Shown here: positions 33,764 through 43,886 of the stretch, piece after piece | Numbering within the stretch: the first letter of the stretch is position 1 | Layout: each line of letters starts with the position of its first letter | NCBI GenBank assembly: GCA_965223825.1 | Contig: OZ245018.1 | Span: 1,364,001 to 1,428,000, forward strand | Reading direction: 5' to 3' | DNA length: 64,000 nucleotides | Source of the DNA: CAJXQU01 sp965223825 | Lineage (GTDB): Bacteria; Pseudomonadota; Gammaproteobacteria; CAJXQU01 | Position numbers and translations under genes: made by a program | The notes under the pieces: generated by a model | Seen by the model: only the letters and a program-made list of their open reading frames with translations | What the model was told of the DNA's origin: nothing | Database searches by the model: none

Positions 33764-36502
33764 TTAGGACTCTATATTTGCGTTCGTCATTAAATCTTGG
33801 GCTTCTTTTTTGATATCACTTTCTAATTCAGATTGGAAAATCGCATCAAGTAATTCTTTTGCTAGATCGTCTTTACCTGCTTTCGTTAATCCTTCTACCA
33901 AATGAAGTTGGTACCGCACGTTTTGAGGTGCGGATTGTATCGCACGTTTTAATGCATCAAGTCCTTCGGTGATTCGGCCTTTTTCAATGCAAAGTTGGCC
34001 GTAAGTGGCCAATACCGGTGGTGAAAGTTCACTAATCATGTAAGCCTGTTTTGCATATTCCCAAGCCTGTTTATCCTGAACGTTACCAGCGCTGGATTGT
34101 TTTGAATATTCAGCAATTTTTTGTAAAGCGAATAAATTATCAGGATGTTCGGATAACAGTCGTTGCAACTCACTGATTGCCGCTGGTTGATCGTTTGATC
34201 GGTATAAAACTTCCGCGAGTTGCAAACTAAGGTAGACGTGATCGGGTCGTTGTTGTCGCATGGTTTTTAACAAGCTGATCGCATCACCAGCACGGTTTAC
34301 TTTCATTAAGGCGTTCGTTAATTTTATTAATACTTCACTATCTTGATGCTTAAATAATGCACGTTGATAGAATTTAACGGCTTTTTCGTTTTGCCCATTT
34401 AACAGTAATTTATCTGCGTAAATAGTATATGCAACGGCAATGTTTCTATCTTGCTTGATCAGTATTTTTATATCTTCATCAACCTGATCGAGTTGGTTTT
34501 GTTGTTCACGTAACAAGATTAATGCACTCACGACAGAAGCAGAAAGTCGTGGTGAATTTCGACGAAATTGTGCAATACGCGACGCAGCGAGATCTGTTTG
34601 ACGCAAAGTTAAATGTGTATTGACTAAGCCTAAAATGCTCGCTGGGTGGCCGGGTTGTTGCGTGATCAGTTTTTCATAAACTTGACGTGCTGCCATGGGA
34701 TTGTCGATTGCCTGCATAACACGCGCTTCAAATAACAAAACAGGCGGAAGATCGGAAAACCGATTTTGTAACTGCTTTAAGCTCGCAAGTGCAGAATTGA
34801 TTTGGCCTGCACGTAGTGCAAGATAACCAAGTGCAAGTTCTGCCTGCCAATGGTTTGGGTTTTGTAATTGTATGGATTTTAGTCGTTTGTACGCGGCCTT
34901 AAAACGGCCCCTGTGATCATCAAGAATGGCACGTTCGGTTTGTAAATGAGGATCGACAGGTGAACGCTTTAAGCCATTATCAAGAAGGCTTTTTGCTTCG
35001 TCTAAACGCCCTTGATGACGATATAATCTTGCTAACGAAATTCGAGCTGTTACAGATTCAGCATCTAAACTCAATGACTTTTTCCAATCTTTCTCAGCTT
35101 TATTTTGTTCATTCATCTGAGAATAAACGTGCGCACGACTTTGATAACTCGAAGTGATCTGTGGAAACTGACTAATGAGTGTATTGGCTATTTGCAAAGC
35201 ATTTTGTAACTGACCTGTTTTGAGATAAACATCCATCAAAGCTTGGCTGAATGCAGGGTCATTGCTTGCAAGAAAACGGCTTTGTTTTAGTGATTTTTCA
35301 GCTAAATTAAACGACTTGGTTTGAATATAAAACATGGCTAGCTGCGCATGCGCATAAGCAGATTTAGGTGCGAGCGTGACGGCCGATTCTAAATATTCCT
35401 TTGCTACACGTAGTTTTAAATCATTAAAACGACTTTGTCTTAATGCAATTTGGCCGAGACTAATTAAGCTGTTTTGATCTTGAATACCCTGATCGTACAA
35501 TTCTTTTAATACTTCTTCGGCCGCTTCATTTTCGTTTTTACGGATGAGGATTGCTGCTAAGATATTGGCATCGTTAAGTTGCTGTTCAGTCGTTTGATCA
35601 AGTGTTATTTGTTTTCGAATATATTGCTCAGCTGAGTTGTAATTTCCGCTTTGGTAATGCGCTCGAACAAGTAAGGTTTGCGCAACTTTATTTTCTTTAT
35701 CCTTTGCGAGTAATTCATCGAGTAATGTCATAGCGATTTGTGGATTATTGTTTATGAGCGCTATTTCTGATTTGAGTATGAGCTGCTGTGTTTCGTGATC
35801 TTCACTCGCAGAAAGTTCGATCAGTAGAGATTCTATCTGTTGTAGATTTTTTACTTCTTCGGCTGTTAATTGATTTTTTTGATCGCGCCATAAACCTGAT
35901 CCAGGTAAATTCATATTGTCATAAGCAGGTAAGAAAGGGTGCTGATCATTTAACTGTTGAAGCCGAATCTCAGCTTCACTTAGTTGTAATGCTGATCGGT
36001 ATTTATCTGCTAATAAGGGATTCGAAATTTCGCGTACAAGCAAAGCGATCGCTTCGTTAAATTTGCCTTGTTTCGTTAAACTTTCGGCTTGTAAAATCCG
36101 TAATGCATTTTTATCAGGTGCTTCATTTAGAGAGGTGTCTAGTTCACTGATGAGGCGTAAAGCTTTATCGGCATAACCCGTTTCATTTAATGCGGCGACT
36201 AAGGTGAGCAAAAGCGTCGGATCGTCAACTCCAGCCTGTTTCGCTTGTAATAAAGGGGGTAAAACTTTAAACCAGTGATCAGGCCCATGTTCGGTTTTAA
36301 TGCGTAAACGTAATGCTGCAATGGAGTCCGGTGTGCGCGTTAAGATCTCATTGATTTCGATCAGTGCTGCCGATTCATAACCCGCTGCGATTAATTGGTG
36401 CGCTTTTGTGAGCTGTTTATCCGTCTTGCTTTGATCGTCGCTACACGCAAATAGCGTGAGGAAACTGATGAGCAACAGAAATGATGTCCGTATCCTTAAC
36501 AT
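33764..36502 (-). CDS. Large TPR-repeat lipoprotein, PrsT-like
   Basis: 912 residues. It begins with a lipoprotein signal (FLTLFACSDDQS), and the remainder is a long array of tetratricopeptide units, for example KAEKDWKKSLSLDAESVTAR and DLAASRIAQFRRNSPRLSAS. Length and layout match PrsT, a lipoprotein linked to PEP-CTERM/exosortase exopolysaccharide systems. No exosortase or polysaccharide genes are in the window, so this is only a resemblance. Probably a periplasmic scaffold. Confidence 0.82.
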   Translation of the reverse strand: MLRIRTSFLLLISFLTLFACSDDQSKTDKQLTKAHQLIAAGYESAALIEINEILTRTPDSIAALRLRIKTEHGPDHWFKVLPPLLQAKQAGVDDPTLLLTLVAALNETGYADKALRLISELDTSLNEAPDKNALRILQAESLTKQGKFNEAIALLVREISNPLLADKYRSALQLSEAEIRLQQLNDQHPFLPAYDNMNLPGSGLWRDQKNQLTAEEVKNLQQIESLLIELSASEDHETQQLILKSEIALINNNPQIAMTLLDELLAKDKENKVAQTLLVRAHYQSGNYNSAEQYIRKQITLDQTTEQQLNDANILAAILIRKNENEAAEEVLKELYDQGIQDQNSLISLGQIALRQSRFNDLKLRVAKEYLESAVTLAPKSAYAHAQLAMFYIQTKSFNLAEKSLKQSRFLASNDPAFSQALMDVYLKTGQLQNALQIANTLISQFPQITSSYQSRAHVYSQMNEQNKAEKDWKKSLSLDAESVTARISLARLYRHQGRLDEAKSLLDNGLKRSPVDPHLQTERAILDDHRGRFKAAYKRLKSIQLQNPNHWQAELALGYLALRAGQINSALASLKQLQNRFSDLPPVLLFEARVMQAIDNPMAARQVYEKLITQQPGHPASILGLVNTHLTLRQTDLAASRIAQFRRNSPRLSASVVSALILLREQQNQLDQVDEDIKILIKQDRNIAVAYTIYADKLLLNGQNEKAVKFYQRALFKHQDSEVLIKLTNALMKVNRAGDAISLLKTMRQQRPDHVYLSLQLAEVLYRSNDQPAAISELQRLLSEHPDNLFALQKIAEYSKQSSAGNVQDKQAWEYAKQAYMISELSPPVLATYGQLCIEKGRITEGLDALKRAIQSAPQNVRYQLHLVEGLTKAGKDDLAKELLDAIFQSELESDIKKEAQDLMTNANIES

Positions 36503-36564
36503 TGTTTATCGCAGACCTATCGTTTAGTAGGGGGTGATCTTGTTACTATTAGGTATCGGCTGAT

Positions 36565-37950
36565 ATGAATGGATCTTTGATGAGAACAATAAACCGTAAG
36601 CATTTGATATTTTTTACTTTTATAACCCTTATTATGAGCTTTTTGTTGAGCTTCAGCGCCAGTGGATATCCGCTGTTTGGAAGCGAGGACACACAAATCG
36701 GTCGGTTAGAAATGCAGAGGCTGATCGAAAATGGCGAACGACGTGGCGCAAAGCAACCAAACGGTGGTTTGCTGAGTCTTGATCAGGTGGATATTCGATT
36801 ACAAGACAAGCCCGAAATGAACTTGCCGGAACCGGATGCACAACTCGCTAGAGAAATACGTCGGTTTCTTGGTAAAAATCAATCTCGTTACTCACTCTCC
36901 GTTCTCGACTTGACGGATCCGAATGCTCCCGTCTATGCAGAACATAAAGCAACCGATCGTCGTAACCCCGGCAGTGTCGGGAAAATCATGGTGGCGTTGG
37001 CGCTATTTCAAGCACTCGCCGATGCGTATCCTAATGATATCGATGCGAGAAAACGTGTGTTACGTGAAACGCGAATTATCGCGGATGAGTTCATCACGTA
37101 TGATTCACACGAAGTATGGTTGTGGCTGCGCGAGTCGCAGAAAGCACCACATCGTCGTTTAAAAATTGGTGATGAAGGGAATCTATATGAATACTTGGAT
37201 TGGATGCTATCGGCCAGTTCGAATGCATCTGCGAGCATGGTGTTAAAGCAAGCGCTGTTATTAAAACAATTCGGAACGGAATATCCGATCAGTGATGAAC
37301 TCGCTAACGCGTTTTTTAATGAAACACCAAAAAAAGAGCTAAGTTTGTTATTGCTTGAAACGATCCAAACACCGATGACACGAAATGGTCTTGATTTGGA
37401 AAAATTGCGGCAAGGGAGTTTCTTTACACGACGCGGAAAACATAAAGTACCCGGCACGAATAGTTATGGAAACACGCGTGAATTAATGAAGCTGATGCTC
37501 AAAATGGAGCAAGGGAAATTAGTTGATACATTTTCAAGTCGTGAGATGAAACGTCTGCTTTACATGACTGAGCGCCGAATTCGTTATGCTTCACATCCCG
37601 CGTTAAAAGATTCCGCCGTCTATTTTAAATCAGGTTCACTTTATAAATGTGGTGAAGATGCTGATCCTGATTTTAAATGTAAAAAATATCACGGTAATAT
37701 TTTGAATTTAATGAATTCAGTCGCAATTGTTGAGACCCCTGCAGGTGGGCGACATTTGCATTATATCGTGACGTTAAACTCCAATATATTAAGAGTGAAT
37801 TCTGCCGTTGCACATCAAACCTTAGCGATGCGCATTCATCGATTATTAGAAAAGCGGCATCCAATGATTGAAGTACCGGAGTCCGTAATCGAGCAACCCG
37901 TGACGGACGTCAACGAACCTCTAGACGAGCGTGAGTCAACATCACCATAA
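36565..37950 (+). CDS. Beta-lactamase/transpeptidase-fold serine hydrolase
   Basis: 461 residues with an N-terminal hydrophobic signal. The three class A-like motifs are in order: SVGK (SxxK, in NPGSVGKIMVAL), SSN (in LSASSNASAS) and KSG (in YFKSGSLY). It is therefore a penicillin-recognising serine enzyme, but residue spacing differs from true class A beta-lactamases. Divergent from the TPR lipoprotein by 62 bp. Role in cell-wall metabolism or resistance is not determined. Confidence 0.82.
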   Translation: MNGSLMRTINRKHLIFFTFITLIMSFLLSFSASGYPLFGSEDTQIGRLEMQRLIENGERRGAKQPNGGLLSLDQVDIRLQDKPEMNLPEPDAQLAREIRRFLGKNQSRYSLSVLDLTDPNAPVYAEHKATDRRNPGSVGKIMVALALFQALADAYPNDIDARKRVLRETRIIADEFITYDSHEVWLWLRESQKAPHRRLKIGDEGNLYEYLDWMLSASSNASASMVLKQALLLKQFGTEYPISDELANAFFNETPKKELSLLLLETIQTPMTRNGLDLEKLRQGSFFTRRGKHKVPGTNSYGNTRELMKLMLKMEQGKLVDTFSSREMKRLLYMTERRIRYASHPALKDSAVYFKSGSLYKCGEDADPDFKCKKYHGNILNLMNSVAIVETPAGGRHLHYIVTLNSNILRVNSAVAHQTLAMRIHRLLEKRHPMIEVPESVIEQPVTDVNEPLDERESTSP

Positions 37951-38003
37951 TGAATTAAGATAATTTCGAGGCCAGAAGTAACTTGAATGAAGTCGTACAA
38001 AAA

Positions 38004-39497
38004 TTACGTTCCACAAAATGTTTTTAAAACTTTTTGATCAGGCTCTGGAGGTAGGGCGAACGCGCTACATTCATCGCGATAGTTATATGGATTCGATAAA
38101 ACATCGACGAGCTGATTAAACAGCGAGAAATCATCATGATGTGTGGCATCACTGATCGCCGCTTCGATAATATGATTACGTGGTATGAATGCTGGATTCA
38201 CCTGATTCATTTTCTCTTGCGTTGCAATCGTTGAAATACCTTGCTTCTCTCGTTCTGCATGCCACAGATCTCTCCAGTCATTTAATGTCGATGGAAGTGG
38301 AAGAATGTTACTGAAGGGTGACGGTTCATTTTCGCTTGATAAGCTTTCAGCAAGTGATCGAAACGTCAGCGTAAAATCTAGTGAATTGTCGGCCATTAAA
38401 TTGAGCAAACCGTCAATAAGATGCCCCGTTTCGTTTGTCGCCTTTGAGAAACCACATTTTTTTGCCATTAAATCTTGGTACTTTTTCTCATAAATATCAT
38501 GAAAAGTATGAATTGCAGTATGTGCTTTTTGTAGCGCTTTTTCTTCATCTGAATCCAGTAATGGTAATAGTGCTTGTGCAAGCCAACTGACATTCCATTG
38601 GCCGATATCGCGTTGGTTGTTATAGGCATAGCGACCATGCCGATCAATCGAGCTAAAAACCGTGTCTGGATTATATTCATCCATGAAGGCACAGGGACCA
38701 TAATCGATCGTCTCACCACAGATCAGCATATTATCTGTATTCATGACGCCGTGAATAAATCCAACAGACATCCAATGAGCGATCAACTCTGCTTGTGCTT
38801 TGATCACACACTGTAATAATCCTGTATATCGATCATCAGCAAATTGGGCGGAAATATTGTCTTTATAATGCCGCTCGATCATGTAATCCGCTAATGTACG
38901 CACTGAGTTCAGATCATCGCGTGAAGAAAAATATTGAAACGTGCCGATACGGATATGACTCTTTGCGACGCGGGTCAAAATTGCGCCTGGCAACCTCGTT
39001 TCTCTAATAACGTTTTCACCGGTAGTGACAGCCGCGAGAGCACGGCTGGTAGGAATACCGAATTTTACCATGGTTTCACTGACAATATATTCTCTAAGTA
39101 CAGGTCCCAAGGGTGAACGTCCATCACCCCCCCTAGAATAGGGTGTACGACCCGACCCTTTTAATTGTACGTCGTAACGTACACCATTCTTGTTGATTTT
39201 CTCACCGAGTAAAATTGCACGGCCATCACCCAATTGTGGGTTCCAATGACCAAACTGATGGCCAGCATAAACGGTCGCGATCGGTGTTGTATTTTCGAGA
39301 TTGTAATTACCAGAAAAAACCGAAACGGCTTCTTTAGCCTTGAGATCGTTTAGATCAAACTGTAAATCAGTCGCTAGATCCGAATTTAATCGGATCAATT
39401 TTGGATCAGCGACGGGTGTGGGTAATTGCTCTGATGAAAACTGATCGCCGAGTTGCTGATAAGTGTTTTCTAATTTTATTGAGTTGAATACTGTCAT
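38004..39497 (-). CDS. selO: Protein adenylyltransferase SelO
   Basis: 497 residues of the SelO/YdiU pseudokinase family, which AMPylates protein hydroxyls using an inverted ATP. The family signature LKGSGRTPYSRGGDGRSPLG is present, along with HGVMNTDNMLICGETIDYGP and DEYNPDTVFSSID. E. coli SelO is 478 residues. No neighbour clarifies its role; SelO proteins act in redox homeostasis. Confidence 0.95.
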   Translation of the reverse strand: MTVFNSIKLENTYQQLGDQFSSEQLPTPVADPKLIRLNSDLATDLQFDLNDLKAKEAVSVFSGNYNLENTTPIATVYAGHQFGHWNPQLGDGRAILLGEKINKNGVRYDVQLKGSGRTPYSRGGDGRSPLGPVLREYIVSETMVKFGIPTSRALAAVTTGENVIRETRLPGAILTRVAKSHIRIGTFQYFSSRDDLNSVRTLADYMIERHYKDNISAQFADDRYTGLLQCVIKAQAELIAHWMSVGFIHGVMNTDNMLICGETIDYGPCAFMDEYNPDTVFSSIDRHGRYAYNNQRDIGQWNVSWLAQALLPLLDSDEEKALQKAHTAIHTFHDIYEKKYQDLMAKKCGFSKATNETGHLIDGLLNLMADNSLDFTLTFRSLAESLSSENEPSPFSNILPLPSTLNDWRDLWHAEREKQGISTIATQEKMNQVNPAFIPRNHIIEAAISDATHHDDFSLFNQLVDVLSNPYNYRDECSAFALPPEPDQKVLKTFCGT

Positions 39498-39664
39498 AAT
39501 CGTGTTAGTTCTGTTTTAGCATGAAGAGAAGAGTAAGAGATTGTATTAGCAGAAGAGACGCATTGACCGAGCATGTATTTTGCTTGGTTTTTAAAACAAA
39601 AAAGAACAAAACAAACCTTCACGTGAATAGATATGACTACGAAAGCGTTCATGAGATCAATTTT

Positions 39665-39943
39665 TTATCGTCTCTTCCATATATTAGCGACCGCTCTATC
39701 ACTTCCAAGAAAGCCAACGATCAGACAAACTAGTCCAGCAGTAAAAAAAACGAGAGTCGGAATCATGCCGCCCAATTGGCTAGTGGCAAATGAGAAGTAT
39801 AGTGAAGATGATGAAATAACAAACAATAAAATGCCGATCACTTTAAGAATGGTTCGGTGGGATTTTTTATAGATAAATTTCCCTTCACCTGTTTCAAAGT
39901 AGTTCAGAATTGGTGAGCAGAGCTTTGTCAGTGTATTTTTCAT
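39665..39943 (-). CDS. Small two-helix membrane protein
   Basis: 92 residues with two predicted helices (TILKVIGILLFVISSSSLYF and TLVFFTAGLVCLIVGFL). Function unknown. It follows the methyltransferase by 33 bp on the same strand. Upstream of the ATG no strong ribosome site is seen. Confidence 0.6.
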   Translation of the reverse strand: MKNTLTKLCSPILNYFETGEGKFIYKKSHRTILKVIGILLFVISSSSLYFSFATSQLGGMIPTLVFFTAGLVCLIVGFLGSDRAVANIWKRR

Positions 39944-39975
39944 GTTGTTTTGTGCATAAAAGTTGAATGAGTGTG

Positions 39976-40563
39976 TTAAGTTTTCGTGGCAATGGCCTGA
40001 ACAACAGCGCCCGTGCCTGTATGATAAATTCCCTCGATCACGTCACGTTCTAGTTCGATGAGGTGCTCGAATTTCAAGTGTTGCAATTCAAGATTTAAAG
40101 ATTGTTTAGTTTGCATTAATTCTACCGAGTTTCCGCCACCGGTACCATGATTCAACTGCGCTGGCGTATATGCTTCAAGTAAGTAAACACCATTTCGTTT
40201 TAATGCGGTTACGACGCTTGCATGTAAGTTCTTACGCAATGCCGGCGGTAAAGGGCAGAATATTGAGACGATGCCATCCCAACGGTTTTCGCCCAGATCA
40301 TAGTCTGCTAAATCTGCGTGAATAAAATCAATTTCGACTTTATTGTCATCGGCTAATCGTTGCGCTTTTTTCAAGCCGATTAACGACGCATCTACTGCGG
40401 TAACGGCATATCCATTGAGCGCTAAAAACACCGCATTCCTTCCTTCTCCCTCCGCAAGACTAAGAACCTTGCCTTTGGGTATGTTTTGATAGTTATTTTT
40501 TAAAAACGCATTTGGCTCAATACCATAAGCATACTCTTCACCACGATAGCGTTCGTCCCACAT
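39976..40563 (-). CDS. SAM-dependent methyltransferase, TehB-like
   Basis: 195 residues. MWDERYRGEEYAYGIEPN opens it, then the SAM-binding VLSLAEGEGRNAVFLA. The opening resembles TehB and thiopurine-type methyltransferases. The start is 40563 because GGAGG lies 6 nt upstream; the in-frame ATG at 40581 is inside the leader. It is divergent from a MerR regulator with an 88-bp gap, so the two are probably co-regulated. Confidence 0.87.
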   Translation of the reverse strand: MWDERYRGEEYAYGIEPNAFLKNNYQNIPKGKVLSLAEGEGRNAVFLALNGYAVTAVDASLIGLKKAQRLADDNKVEIDFIHADLADYDLGENRWDGIVSIFCPLPPALRKNLHASVVTALKRNGVYLLEAYTPAQLNHGTGGGNSVELMQTKQSLNLELQHLKFEHLIELERDVIEGIYHTGTGAVVQAIATKT

Positions 40564-40651
40564 ACACTTCCTCCGATACATTTTAATGTTCTAGCTATAT
40601 TTTTAGCATCATGATAGAACTTCAAGTCGGCTTTAAGTCAAGGGGATTTTT

Positions 40652-41059
40652 ATGGATATTGGAGAGGTATCGAAACTATCGAAACTACCAACATCAACTT
40701 TAAGATATTACGAAGAGAAAGGGTTGATTCAATCGGCAGGTCGGAATGGGTTAAGACGATTTTATTCTTCTGACATACTTGAAAAACTCGCCCTGATCTC
40801 ATTGGGACGTAATGTTGGTTTATCACTTGCTGAGATTAGAAAAATGCTGCTGGCAGAAGAGTTGAAAATTGATCGCGCTTTGCTTTTATCAAAGGCCGAT
40901 GAGTTAGATTCCCGAATTGCACAGATGGAAGCCATGCGAGATGGTTTGCGTCATGCTGCAGCATGCAAAGCGCCGAATCATCTTGAATGTCGCACTTTCC
41001 TACGTTATTTGAAAATTGCGGGAAAGCGATGGCAACCAGCAAAAGGGAAGTTTAAGTGA
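40652..41059 (+). CDS. MerR-family regulator
   Basis: 135 residues. The winged HTH begins MDIGEVSKLSKLPTSTLRYY, with EEKGLI and the helix RNGLRRFYSSDILEKLALI. A dimerisation coil follows. One C-terminal cysteine pair (CKAPNHLEC) could be an effector site. It probably controls the adjacent methyltransferase. Confidence 0.92.
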   Translation: MDIGEVSKLSKLPTSTLRYYEEKGLIQSAGRNGLRRFYSSDILEKLALISLGRNVGLSLAEIRKMLLAEELKIDRALLLSKADELDSRIAQMEAMRDGLRHAAACKAPNHLECRTFLRYLKIAGKRWQPAKGKFK

Positions 41060-41193
41060 TTCAATTAACTAAGTAACGTTGTATTAATATTTACGTTTTA
41101 GTGGTTAACGAGGTGATACTTTCCTATTGAAAATAGAAAAAAATAATGACATGACCATGACAGTTTGCGTTATAGAATTTACCGTTTAAACGG

Positions 41194-41907
41194 TTACTTT
41201 TTAAAATCGATTACCTTCTTTTGTGGAGATAAGGTGATCTCATCAAAAATGGTACCAGTTCGACTTTGTAAGATAAAACGCACGGTTTTCGCGACGTCTT
41301 CTGCATTAATCGCATGATCGGGTTCTGGTCCAGGTTGGAAATCGAGTTGATCAAAAAATGGCGTGCGGACAAAGCCCGGGTGAATAAGACTGACACGGAT
41401 GCCGGTGTTCGCGCATTCATCGCGAAGTGATAATGCGAAACCGCGTAGAGCAAATTTACTCGCGCAATAAAGGCTACCTTGTCGGCTGCCACTTAGAGCG
41501 GCTTCTGAACCAATATAAATAAGATCGCCCGCTTTTTTTTGTTTCATCAAAGGTAATATTTTTTTTGTTAAAATAACCTGCGAAATAAAGTTGAGATCCA
41601 TTAATTCTCGCACCTGGTTTTCAGAAAACTGTTCTAGATTACCGAAATGGCCTTTACCTGCGTTAAAAATAATTGCGTTAATACGATCCCATTTAATGTC
41701 GACTTTTTTTAGCTGTTCGAACAATGCTTCTGTATTGGCCAGATCAATTTTGACAGGCGTAAAAGCGGGATGATCAATGCTTGATTTTGTAAAGTCACGG
41801 GCAATGCCGATCACGTGATAATTGTCGTTTAAAAGCTGTAAAGCGGTTGCTTCACCAATCCCAGAACTCGCGCCGGTGATTAATATGGTTTTTGTTTTTT
41901 CAGTCAT
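41194..41907 (-). CDS. Short-chain dehydrogenase/reductase
   Basis: 237 residues of classical SDR: TGASSGIG nucleotide loop, NAGKGHFG, IYIGSEAALSGS with the catalytic serine, and YCASK with Tyr and Lys. It is expected to be an active NAD(P)-dependent oxidoreductase, in contrast to the eroded SDR at 21196. Substrate unknown. A 14-bp dyad ACCGTTTAAACGGT at 41181-41194 lies at its 3' end. It lies 23 bp downstream of the SPL-like gene. Confidence 0.9.
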   Translation of the reverse strand: MTEKTKTILITGASSGIGEATALQLLNDNYHVIGIARDFTKSSIDHPAFTPVKIDLANTEALFEQLKKVDIKWDRINAIIFNAGKGHFGNLEQFSENQVRELMDLNFISQVILTKKILPLMKQKKAGDLIYIGSEAALSGSRQGSLYCASKFALRGFALSLRDECANTGIRVSLIHPGFVRTPFFDQLDFQPGPEPDHAINAEDVAKTVRFILQSRTGTIFDEITLSPQKKVIDFKK

Positions 41908-41930
41908 TATTCAACTCGTCGTGGTTGTAC

Positions 41931-42920
41931 TCAGCGACATTGATATTGCTGGCAAGGTTCGACGTATTTATTTAACGCTTTTGTGCAATACGAAAGCATG
42001 GACTCTTGCAAAGATGTTTCATAACCGATCATACCATCGGTTTCAGTGAAGGCGGTTGAGAACAGTGGTTCCTCAGGGTATAACCGTGTCATTCGTTTAA
42101 AGAAATCTCGTGGCACTCGAAATGCACCGACACTTACAGAATGCAATGTTTGTGCATTGAGTTGTGAAAAGACGTGATCAAATAATTCACGGTAACGTTG
42201 TTCAAAATCGTTAATTTGAATCAACGGCTCAAAACGGATACCGACTTTCCAGCCCGCTTTTTGGCATTTTTCCATTGCATTTAATCGTTGTTGAAGTCCC
42301 GGTGTTTTTGCTTCTAAATTTTGTGAAACAATTTCCGGTGAAAGACTAAATGCGATCACGACATTGTCTAATGGTTCATGATTAAGCAGTGATCGTACTT
42401 GTGTGCTTTTTGTTCGGAACTCAAGTTGAGCTAATGGTCGATCAGCAAAGAAAGGTAATATGTGATCGGTAAAGCCTGTGACTGGATCGAGTGCTAAAGA
42501 GTCACAGTCATAGCCAGAATAAAACCAAGTTTTTTTATTGTTATGTTGGGCTAAGGTAGCATCAATATTTGTTAGAAAATCTTCGTAATTTACAAATAAA
42601 ACATAATGTGCTGAACGGTACATTCCTTGTAGAAAACAATAGCGACAATCATAAATGCAATTCAGCATATGTGAAAAGTAATAATTCCGATCACCTTCAA
42701 TACCGTATGAATTCGGTGCGGGAAGAACATGCCCTTGATGTTTGTTCGCGAGAATTAAAGCGGGATTCTTTTTTTGTATTCGAAAATTCTGCGCACCACG
42801 GTTAAATATTTCTCCATAACGCCCACATCCAATCACACGTGCTTTGGGGAAGCGTTTTAGAATACTGACGGTGGTTGGGTGCACACGGATGGAGTCTTCG
42901 ATGTAAATCGTATCAATCAT
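41931..42920 (-). CDS. SPL-family (spore photoproduct lyase-like) radical SAM protein
   Basis: 329 residues. CIYDCRYCFLQG is the CxxxCxxC 4Fe-4S radical SAM motif in the SPL arrangement, and the surrounding SHMLNCIYDC and GCGRYGEIF are family features. True spore photoproduct lyases repair a thymine dimer in spore DNA, but related proteins occur in non-sporulating bacteria. It lies between the SDR and a nucleoside-phosphorylase-like gene on the same strand. Confidence 0.88.
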   Translation of the reverse strand: MIDTIYIEDSIRVHPTTVSILKRFPKARVIGCGRYGEIFNRGAQNFRIQKKNPALILANKHQGHVLPAPNSYGIEGDRNYYFSHMLNCIYDCRYCFLQGMYRSAHYVLFVNYEDFLTNIDATLAQHNNKKTWFYSGYDCDSLALDPVTGFTDHILPFFADRPLAQLEFRTKSTQVRSLLNHEPLDNVVIAFSLSPEIVSQNLEAKTPGLQQRLNAMEKCQKAGWKVGIRFEPLIQINDFEQRYRELFDHVFSQLNAQTLHSVSVGAFRVPRDFFKRMTRLYPEEPLFSTAFTETDGMIGYETSLQESMLSYCTKALNKYVEPCQQYQCR

Positions 42921-42935
42921 GTTTAATTTAGGGGA

Positions 42936-43799
42936 TTACAGACAAGGTGGAAGCTGCGTTAGTCTAACCTTTAATTGCATTAAAATCTCGTTGGCTTTAC
43001 TCGGTTGCGTAATGTTTATCCCTATTTTTAATTGCTCGAAATCTTCTGGTGAAAGTATTGAAATTTTATTTAATGAATCGATCAGTTGTTTTTTTTGAGA
43101 ATGAGTAAAATGCTGTTTGATCGTAATTGCATCAGCGAGTTCATTCACAGCGGAGTTGGGTGTTGAATAATGTTGTATTTCTTTTTCAAGTTCGATCACA
43201 TCATCAATAAATTGACTAATCGCTTTACATCGCACTTGCATGAGATCCGTGACGAATTTTTTATTAAATTTATTGTTACCAGTATTAATCGTTTGTTCTG
43301 AGTTATCCGATACGACTTTAATGACATGGACACATTCTGCAGGTGTAAACCGTAAACAGGTTTGCATAAATCCCGCTGCTTCCATATCGACACCGCCCTG
43401 ATCAGAATAATGCGACTGTGGTTGATCGTATGTGGTGAGTTGGTCGCTTATTAAATCGGTTTTGATTTGCATGCCAGGATACCAATGCTGTTGCGACGCA
43501 TGGTCAATAATTTTATGGGCAAGAAATGTCTGGCCAACTGACAGATCAGCATGCCCAGCAACACCGATATTGATCCAGCTATTAGTGGTGAGAAGTGGTT
43601 CAATTTTGTCAGACATCGCATAGGCAAAACCGCAAGCCGAGGCCGCTGCAAGTTGGCCAATTCCGCTGATCACACATTGTATGGTTTGCGCTGCATTTCG
43701 ATACAGTGGGAATGCGTATTGTCTAGGGTCACGTGCTAAGCGGTAATGTTGAATGAATGGTTGCGCCTCACAGGGTAGGGCGATGCACAACGTCAACAT
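42936..43799 (-). CDS. Nucleoside phosphorylase/nucleosidase-like protein
   Basis: 287 residues. The first two thirds have the PNP/UDP phosphorylase fold: GIGQLAAASACGFAYAM, NIGVAGHADLSVG and GVDMEAAGF, in which the conserved glutamate binds ribose. The C-terminal 90 residues are helical and unassigned. It ends 16 bp before the SPL-like gene begins, so the two are probably transcribed together. It might process deoxyadenosine released by radical SAM chemistry, but this is inference. Confidence 0.82.
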   Translation of the reverse strand: MLTLCIALPCEAQPFIQHYRLARDPRQYAFPLYRNAAQTIQCVISGIGQLAAASACGFAYAMSDKIEPLLTTNSWINIGVAGHADLSVGQTFLAHKIIDHASQQHWYPGMQIKTDLISDQLTTYDQPQSHYSDQGGVDMEAAGFMQTCLRFTPAECVHVIKVVSDNSEQTINTGNNKFNKKFVTDLMQVRCKAISQFIDDVIELEKEIQHYSTPNSAVNELADAITIKQHFTHSQKKQLIDSLNKISILSPEDFEQLKIGINITQPSKANEILMQLKVRLTQLPPCL

Positions 43800-43886
43800 G
43801 GGTGCTGCAAGAGCAGATGATTGAATGGATGGATTCTGTTCATTAGATGGCTAATTTTTTTAAAAAATCACTCGTGTTCAGCTTGT

